This document shows positions 42,021 to 51,000 of a DNA stretch of 64,000 nt, piece by piece (the stretch's first letter is position 1; each line of letters starts with the position of its first letter). The DNA is from Bacteroidales bacterium (GTDB lineage Bacteria; Bacteroidota; Bacteroidia; Bacteroidales; Marinilabiliaceae): assembly GCA_015061285.1 (NCBI GenBank), contig SUWW01000003.1, positions 124,001 through 188,000 on the forward strand. The letters are read 5' to 3'. A program made the position numbers and the translations under genes. The notes beneath the pieces were generated by a model that was not told where the DNA came from, ran no database searches, and was given only the letters and a program-made list of their open reading frames with translations.

Positions 42021-42056
42021 ATGTTTATCGACAAGGAGAGCATGTCCCCTTGTCGA
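42021..42056 (-). terminator. hairpin after the giant gene
   Basis: TCGACAAGG (42028-42036) pairs with CCTTGTCGA (42048-42056), 9 perfect pairs with an 11-nt loop, starting 7 bp after the stop of the giant gene. On the minus strand TAAACATT follows, a poor T-run, so termination may be partial and allow read-through to the lipoprotein gene. Confidence 0.55.
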
Positions 42057-42062
42057 AGTAAA

Positions 42063-45000
42063 CTATTTTATCAATACTTTTTTACCATTATGTATATACA
42101 GACCTCGTTCTGTAGGCTTCGTCTTCCACTGCATGCCACCAATTGTGTACCAATAGCCATTGTCGCAGTCGGTATTTATGAAACTGATGACCGCTGGCTC
42201 GTCCGGACTGCCGACAACGCTATTTGCGCGGAAGAGCATCTGCTCGTCGGTGGAAGCCACAATCTCGCCGTTGCGTTCTATAGCGAACCATAGCGACTTG
42301 TTGGTTTCGCCTTCTATACTTACGTATATAACCTCATCGCTCAATGCATTGGCAACGCCGCACTGCTTCTCGCCCGAGTATGCCACCAGTTTGTCACCTT
42401 CGAGAGGCTCAAAGCCTTCGATGATAGCCGACAGCGACATGGTAGAGCGTAGATGCGCCGACTTGTTGGTGCCATTTGCAAACGACCATTCATCGATGAA
42501 GGTGCTGCCAGGCTCGTAGAACGGATATACGAACGACGCTTCGGTGCTGCTGTGGCGCAACATCATGTAGCCAACGCCAGGTTTCATATACTGCAAACTG
42601 CCTCTCCAACGTCCGACGCCGCCTGAAACGGTGAAGTAAGCAAACTCGTCGTGGCTTTTGATTACGTCGCCTGGCTGAGCATTGTCGTAATAGTCGCTAA
42701 GAGCCGTCTCGATGCTCAAGTTCATCATTGGCGTGTAGCCGATGCCGTTCCAGCCTTGCTTCAAGGTGATGGTACGCTTATCTATGGATCTAATTATGTT
42801 GCCACCAATTGGGAATGATATGTCATTCTTAACCTTGATAGCGTACGACTTCTGTGGCGACAAGCGAATGTCACTCACATTGTCTGTCGAGAGCCAACGT
42901 CCACCACGATAGACGAGCGTGAGGTCGCTATTCATATCCGTCAGGACATCGCCATCTATCCAAGGCAAACCGCTGAGCACCGTATTTACATTGAAAAGGT
43001 CATTGTTGTCAATGTTGAATGAAATCCAGTTCCAGCCCTCTTTTAGGTCGAATATTTGTATATATACATCGCCGCCATCGAAGCGAACTGGAGTGTCGAC
43101 ACCTAAGACAGCCGACTTTTCGAACGTAAGCGTCTTCTCGCCGTTCACTGTAAGCATTATCTCCAATCCCGTTGAGTATTGCCACAGTTTGAAGTAGAGG
43201 TCGTTACCACTTGCTTTGTTGTCGTAAACGGTTAGGTAGATACCCGTCTCGCCAGTGAGTGCCGAGTAGTCGATATGAGCAAAGCCGTGGCAACGGTTCT
43301 CGCGGTCGAATACGCCTATTATGTCGCGCGAATCGATGTCAATCTCGCCGTTGAGATATACACGGCCGGCGATGTTCATAGAGTGCTCGAGCAAATCGCT
43401 ATCAACGTTCCATGCCCAATCGGGTTGCTCGCCCTCAACGGTCAAGTTGAGGTAATAAGGTTCAACGTTGCCATCTTCATCGACTAAGTAGATAATCTCA
43501 TCGTACGTACCAACGTTGAGATTCTTGTTCACCTTAGCCACAATAGAAGTTATGGTCTGCGGACCGATGACATCGCTGTAGCTGTCGAGCGTGAGCCACT
43601 TCGGACAGTTCTCTATGGTATATGTATGACTCAATGCACTGCTGTTGTGAATGGTCATATATACATTATTCTCGCAACCATAGGTGATGATTTCGGAACT
43701 ACAGTTGCCAATCCACTGCAAGCTGCTATTAGTTACGTAGTAGCAAGCCGTTGTAGGCGAAGCCATAGCGTTGCCATTCTTATCCTCAATGTCGCGCAAG
43801 GTGACGTAGATGTTGCGATGGTTGATGCGCGTAGCCAATTCGTTGATACCTACATATACCTGATTGTCCTTACCTACGAAGCTAAAATTCAAGTTTTTCA
43901 ACTCTTCGTAAGGCACAACAGGAGCGGCAGTCTCGTTGGTGATGTGCTTCAAGATTTCGTCTTGCGAAGCAATGAACACGTAGTCGCGCACTAGCTTAGA
44001 AGTAGCCTCTTTGGTCAGCGGGTCGAGTTCGTATTTCACGTTGCCCATGTCGTCGAGGTAGATTTTCTTGCTATATGGATATGCCACAAGTTCGATATCG
44101 TTGTCCTTCTGACGTTCTTGGGTGTCGAAGCTTAGGTATGTAAGCAGGCCAACTTCATCGCCCTGCGGACTCTTGGTCGCGTATGCCTTAATTAGCGTCA
44201 ATGGCAGTGCTTGCTGAAACATGCAAAGTTCATCGAAATAGCCCGTTAGGTCGGTACCGATGGCTGGTGTTCCGCCACTAATGCCGCCAATCAAATCAGG
44301 CGAGAATGTAGCCTTCAGTATCTGGTCTACGTAGATGTTAACCACGCCGCGAGCACGATTGACGGTCATAGCATAATGATGCCACTGGTTATCGTTGTAG
44401 TCGCTGCCAGCATCGAAGGTCTGCCCATTAGAGCGGAACTGTAGTTGTCCGCCGTCGAAGCCGAGCCAGAATTGGTTCTCAGCTCCTGCTACGTCGTTAT
44501 ACCCACTGCCGTTGCTCACAAGCGTGCCATTCTTGTCGTCGGTCTTGAACCAGAATATCAGCGAGTAGTCTTGTTCGGCAGTGCGATTCAAAGCGTTCTG
44601 ATTGAGCGCAAAACCATCATTGTTTATATGTAACGAAAGTCCACGCGGCATAGCCCACGAAGCGCCCATCAGTTGAGCGTTTGCGCCTTGAGTATGATCA
44701 AGAGCGTAGTTGCCCAAGCCTTCGTTCATAGGGTAGTAGTCCACGAGGCCCATCTCGTAGCCCGTCAGTCGACGGTTGCCATAAGTAGTACCCACCTGAC
44801 CGCCAGTTAGTGCGCGATACCAAAGACGAGTCTCCATCATGCGACCTTCGTAGTATTGACTCATGCTGCGGTCGGACTCATTGGTGCGACCAAAGATGAG
44901 CGCGCCAGTGCCGTGGTATGATTCTTCCATCTTGAACTGCCCAATCTCCATGCCGCCATTGTAGAATGTCAGCGTGCTGTCTTCGTGGTCGATGCTCAAA

Positions 45001-48000
45001 GCCACTTGCGTGAAGCCGCCCTTTGCAATCTTTTCTTTAGACGTATACTCATGCTCATCAATAATAGCTTTCAACTTGAAGTCGGCGGTGAGCCAAAGTT
45101 GTAGCTTCTTGCCATTATTGCCGTGAGAGAAGAGTGGCATGTCGCGACCCGTTGCGTCGGGCTTCACCATCATATCTATGGTTAGACTCTTGCCGCTGAA
45201 GTTGCGCTGAGCCTCACTCTCTACGCTCGCTGCACCGTCGAACAGCACGCTTACAGATTCGGACACATTGTCGTTGTTCACCTCGCCCTTCACCTCGAAA
45301 TTGGTGATGGCATTGAGGTAGTTATGTTCAATGTCCTCCGAGAAGTTGAATATTATGTTGCTACCTGCTGTAAGTATGCCGTCGGTTGGTTCTGGCGTGC
45401 CAAACAGCTGCGGACGACGCGTATCCTTAACACCGCTGATAATGGCAGACGACGTTGTCAGGAACGAGTTGCCATCGCGGCAGTAGAGCACAGCGCGCAG
45501 ATCGTAAGCCTTCTCCATGACAGTGCCTTCGCCGTAGAACTGAGTATTTATGTTACCGTTTTCTGGTATCATGTCGCGCACACCAGAAGCCTTGGCCATA
45601 AGCGCAGAATCGGCATAATATGAACAGAGATTCGTCCAATAGTCGTCGCCACGCAAGCTCTCTTTGTATTGGAACTCGATATGGTCGAAGTTGTGCTGAT
45701 ACTTATCGAAACCATCGATAGTTATTGGCATGAACCAGCCGCGATTGTCGTTCCATTGAGCATCAGTATTCATAATCCACTTGTCGCCCGGCGAAGAGAT
45801 GTTCACCGGACCAGCTTGACGGAGGTAGTGCACGTCGAGCATCACTTTGTTTTGCGTGTGAGTAAGGTCGGAACTTGAGGCAATGCCGATTCTTAACCCA
45901 TTGTAGTCGAATTCGTTACCAGCATAAATTTCAATGACCTTCTCTACTATCTTGCCTGGGTTGAGCAATACAGGTATGCCGTTTCCATTAAGCGGCGAAC
46001 CATCAACGAAAATTTTGGCCCCATCAGGATTGCTCGCTTCATCTAAGAAGAAAGTGAACCTTGTCAAGTTATCCGTGGCCGCCTCTGGCTGTTCGCTCTC
46101 GTTGGTCAAGTAGGCCTTGAAGCGTGCTGGGGCGCCAACAGCCACACCGCTCACACTCTGGCGGTCGAGCGTAATCTTAGGATTCACTATTTTCTTGGTG
46201 CGCTCGTCGAGGATTGTACCCTCGTTGTAGAAGAGTGTTCGGCGCTCGTCCTCCCATGTATTGACAGTGGCTCCACCACGAGTGCGATAGACGAAACTGC
46301 GGGCGTAGCGCGCGTCGCTCATTGTATTGTCGCGGTGTAGGTATTCTTCTACATAGTTGGTCATGTCGTTGAAGTTCTGGTTACTATAAACGCTAAGTAC
46401 CTCATTGTTATCCACCGAAGCCGTGTCTGTCCATACGCGATAGACATCGAAGTTCAAGTGGCTCTTCTTATCCATAACTATCTCGAACCTCTCATTGCGA
46501 TTATAGCACTTCGACTCACCGGAAACATCCTTGACATTGTAGTCAAGTACAGGCAAGAGGCTGAACTTGAATGTGCTGCCATAGAAATTGACTGCAGTAT
46601 TGAAACCGTTTGCATTCTGCGTGCCTTGCGCTGCGCCTGCTCCATGTGCACCTGCATTGGAGTTTACAAGGTTTTTATATACCTCCTTGAGAATGGCGGC
46701 TACAACCTTGACACCCAGAATTGAAGCAACTGTGATGCCCATATCTGCACCACTCTCGTCGAAATATGTGGCACTGATGAAGCCCGGCAAATGGTAGTAG
46801 TTCGTAATGTCATACTGACTCTCAAATGTCTCATTGTACTTCACCGTAGTGCCGCCATCTACGTCGTAGTTGGCAACAAGGTCGGTAGCTTGTAGTTTCT
46901 CGCGTTCGTTCTGAGCTATCATCTGCACCCATGCATCTATAATTTGATAGATTTGATATGCTTCGTCGGGGTAGTCCTCTGTAGAGATTTCTGGCTTAAT
47001 CATTTCGTACTCAGAGCCGAAGAGCTCGTCGTCGATAGCCATATTCGTCCAATAGACGGGCTTACCCGTGGCGTTGGCTTTCGCTTGTGCTTCGTCCTTT
47101 GAGCCGGTGAACATCAGTGCACGCAACTCCTTCACCTTGGCAGGTATGAGTTCCGTAAGTATGTGCTTCTGCGAGTGGACGAACTGCGAGGTCACCTCTG
47201 GTCCATAGCCAATCGACTCGTCGCGCACGAGGTGATACTTGTTACCATCGGCATCGGTGCCTTCTGCAATATGTACCAATGTACCATACTGATTACTTAC
47301 GCCAGCTAATGTGCCTCCGCCAAGTTTGCCAAGCATCTGCTGATACATAGAGTCAGGGATAGCGCGAATGGTAGATATTGGTTCAACAACAATATTCTGA
47401 ACCATACCTATGTATAGGTCAGCTTCTGCACCCACCATAGTATTCTCGCTACTTGTGCTGATGTCCTGATTTACGTTCATTGTGTAGGCAAATGCGCGAT
47501 GGCCTTCCATATCGAAGGCATACTCAAAGTCGAAGAGCTCTTCGTTGTCGCTGGAGTTGATGATGCCAGCCACACCTCCCGCGCCTTGAGGTGCTGCCAC
47601 AGTGCCTTGGAAGTTGTCCAATGTGCTGCCTGTAACTATGTTTAGGTGCAGACCAGCGTGCAGCTTCATGTCGAGCGTGTAGGTATACTTCAGAGTAGAG
47701 CCTTTCGAGAGCGTTGCGCTACTGCCACTTCCGGGCGGGTCGCGAAGGATGTCGATGAGCAGTGGCTGACCGCTGACGAGCACGTCCTTACCTGCGCCCG
47801 TGGCAAACATATTGAGTATGTAGCCGCGCAATGGCTTAGCCTCGTAAGTAGTGCCGTCTTGTTCGAGCGTCATAGTTACGGTGCGCAAAGCATCTTCGCT
47901 TGTAAGTAGACGCGTAGTCTGACCGGCTTGTAGGTTGTACAATCCGCGGCCCTCGCTATCGAGTTCAACAATTTCTTGGTTCAAGCCATCTTTCAATCCA

Positions 48001-51000
48001 TTGTGGATAGTTACACGACCACCGCCTACGCTAACTAAGTCTTCCTTAGCGCTGTTAGCCTCGCCATTCCATGGATAACGCTCCACCACGGCAATCTCTA
48101 TAGGGTATCGGCGTTCAAGGCTAAATACTGGATGTCCGAAGGTATAGTGAACTCCCTTGCCCACTACGATAGGTTTCTTTTCGTAGACTGGCACTTGTCC
48201 ATAGACTGGCACTTGACCATAGATGGGCTTTGGCGTGGAATTTTCATTGCCTCGACAAGTTAAGGATAGTTCGCCCAACTGAACTTCATATCCATCGTAG
48301 GTTCCGATGTTGCCCCATTGTGTGTTGATAATCTCCAAACGGAAGAATTGGTAGAAATTATGATCGGGTATATCATAATTATATGTTTTGAGATTGTAGG
48401 CACCCATTCCAGAATCATCAGTTTCCATCAGTGTCGTCCACTTGTCATTCTCAGATACACGACCAAGTAAGCGAATCGCCTTAGGATTTCGTCCATCGTA
48501 TACCCTTGAGTCGTCGCCTGTAGTCAAGTTGAGCGTTTTGATATTGACAAGTTTATCGGTCTTGAAGTTGACCCACCATCCTCCATTAGGAGACACAACA
48601 CACCATTTGGTGTTAGCTTTGCCATCGAACAGATTCTCATAACGGTCAACTCCCACATTGCTTGCGCCTTGCGCTGTCAGTTTTGGTGTATAGGTATAGG
48701 CTTCGTAGTCGCCACTTAAATCATAATCTACAATGCCTTCTTCATAACCTACAACACCCTCTTCATATCCAGCAAATACATCTTTATTTTCTACTACTTG
48801 ATCTTGGTATGCTAACGGCACAACCACCTTGTCGCCACCAACGTTGGTAGCAGTGTAGCTCTTGTCGCCAAAGTAGTCGAATGTGTCGTAGCCCACTTGG
48901 CGATAGGTAATCTCCACTGGCGCGTGGTAGATGCGGTTGTAGAGAGCATTGTAGCTCTCCGTTGGCTGATAGACGTTCTTTTTATCTACGTCTACGTATG
49001 TGCCTTCGTGCGTCACGGTCTCGGTCGTCAAACTGTTTGTAAGGTCGATAACCTCGCTCACCATACCATCTTGGAAGAGCGTAGGGTAGCCTTCGCAGTA
49101 AATCTGCTGAACTTTCCAGCGCACTGGCGGAAGCATAAGTACATATTCGCCAGTAGCGGCATCGGGCTTAACAATCATGCGTTTGCGCAGCACTTCGGCT
49201 GTTGTTTCGTGACCGCCACCACCTGGATGTGCAAATGTGTCTACGCGTTTGGTGATTGTCGGGTTCTGGTTGTCGTAGACGAGCCATGAGGTGTTGTCGC
49301 CCTCAAGCGTAAGCACCATAGTGAGGTCGTCGCCGAGGTTGTTGCGACTCAAGTTGTTGTCGAGCGGCAGGTTGCCTTGGTCGTTACCACCCACCACGCG
49401 TCCTGTGAGTTTCACCTTGGTGGCGTCGTAGAAGTAAATCTGCGCTACGTTATCAGTAAATACATAGCCTTCTTTACTCTTGAAGTAGCCATCATCGACA
49501 AATGTGTGTCCCTCCATCTCAGCTTGTATGATGTTCTTGCCATCGATGACGTTGAACGAGAACTTGCCTTCGAAGTCGGTCTCTACGTAGTCACCTTTAG
49601 CGTTGTGAAGCAAACCACCGTTTACGCGGAAGCGCACGCCTTTAACTGGGATACTTGTGCCTTCGTACATAACATAACCCGTGAAGCGATGGCTGTTAGT
49701 TATGGTGAATTCGTGCACCATCTCGTGGTTGCTCTTGTCGTTGAAAGTAGCCGCGTAGCTCTCCACTTCGAGCTGTAAGCCACTCGTGCTTATTGGTGTT
49801 ACGTCGTAGGTGACGCTCTGCTTTCCAAGATACGAGAGGTCGTCGGCCATGTAGTAGCCTGTTTCGTCGGTTATGGCGGTTGCCTTAGCGCTGCCCGACA
49901 CTATCTCCACCATAATGCCCGGTGCGCCTGTACCATCTTTGAAGCGTATGTAGCCTTCCACCTTGCCGCTGTGCTTACATGCGCCCTCGGCAATGGCTGT
50001 CTCGGTGAAGCTCATGCCCTCGCAGTCGTTAGCACCACGCACCTTATATTCATAATCCGTAAGTGGCGACACATCGGTGTCCTCGTAGTTCATGTTGTCG
50101 AGGTCGGTAGCTATGGTATCCCATGCTGTAGTGCCTACTTCGCGGCGCAGCACTTCGAAGTAATCCACTGGATTGCCATCGGTATCCCACGTAAGTAGCA
50201 CGCTGCTCTGGCGTGTCTGCGTCATAAGAGTCTTGTCCACCTTGCCGAAACTTTCGTGGTAGAAGTCGGGCAGTGTGGGCTTGGTGTAGGTTTGTATATT
50301 TCTATCGAACGACTTCATGCTGAGCGCAGCATTGTTGCCATCTTTCTCCCAACCCTTGCCAAGCGAAGCTAACAGCTCGTCGGCAGTAACCAATGGATAT
50401 GTCTCCATCACAGGCTTGTTAGAGGTATTCCACGACCCTGGTTGCTCCTCATTGAATATGGCAGTTACCGCACTAGTCATTTTATCACGATACTCTTCCT
50501 TCACTTCGCTCCAATTATGGAATGAAGCACAAGTGGTGCTTTGGCTGTTACCCCCCCAAGCAGTTCCCGGATTGTAATAGCAAAATCCAGCATGGGCGAC
50601 ATTAGTATAGCTTACCCATTCATAAACTCGATGCAGTTCCCAATTGTTCGCATTGTCAGCCCAACCGATGATGGAACCTCCGTATGCGTTTGAACCATTG
50701 GCAATGATGTCGCCGAACGATTCGCAGTCCTCTATCTTAACCGTTGCACTGCCTGCGTGACCGATAACCCCACCAGCATATCTATTTGTGGTCGTAACCT
50801 TTGTTATTACATATATATTCTCTAACGTGATAGAAGGAGACGATCCGTATACATGTCCGATAAGGCCGGCAGAGTGGATACCGCCTTTGACTATACCACT
50901 AACGTTCAAGTTCTTTATGGTCGCCTTATTTACGCTGGGGAATGGTGCTGCATAATTGTTTGACCCCCAATCAATATTCACTTTCAATTCGTGACCACTA

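Noticed and set aside
48178-48240. Possible CRISPR-like repeats
   Set aside because: The 18-nt units are directly adjacent with no spacers and lie in frame in a coding region; no cas genes are present.
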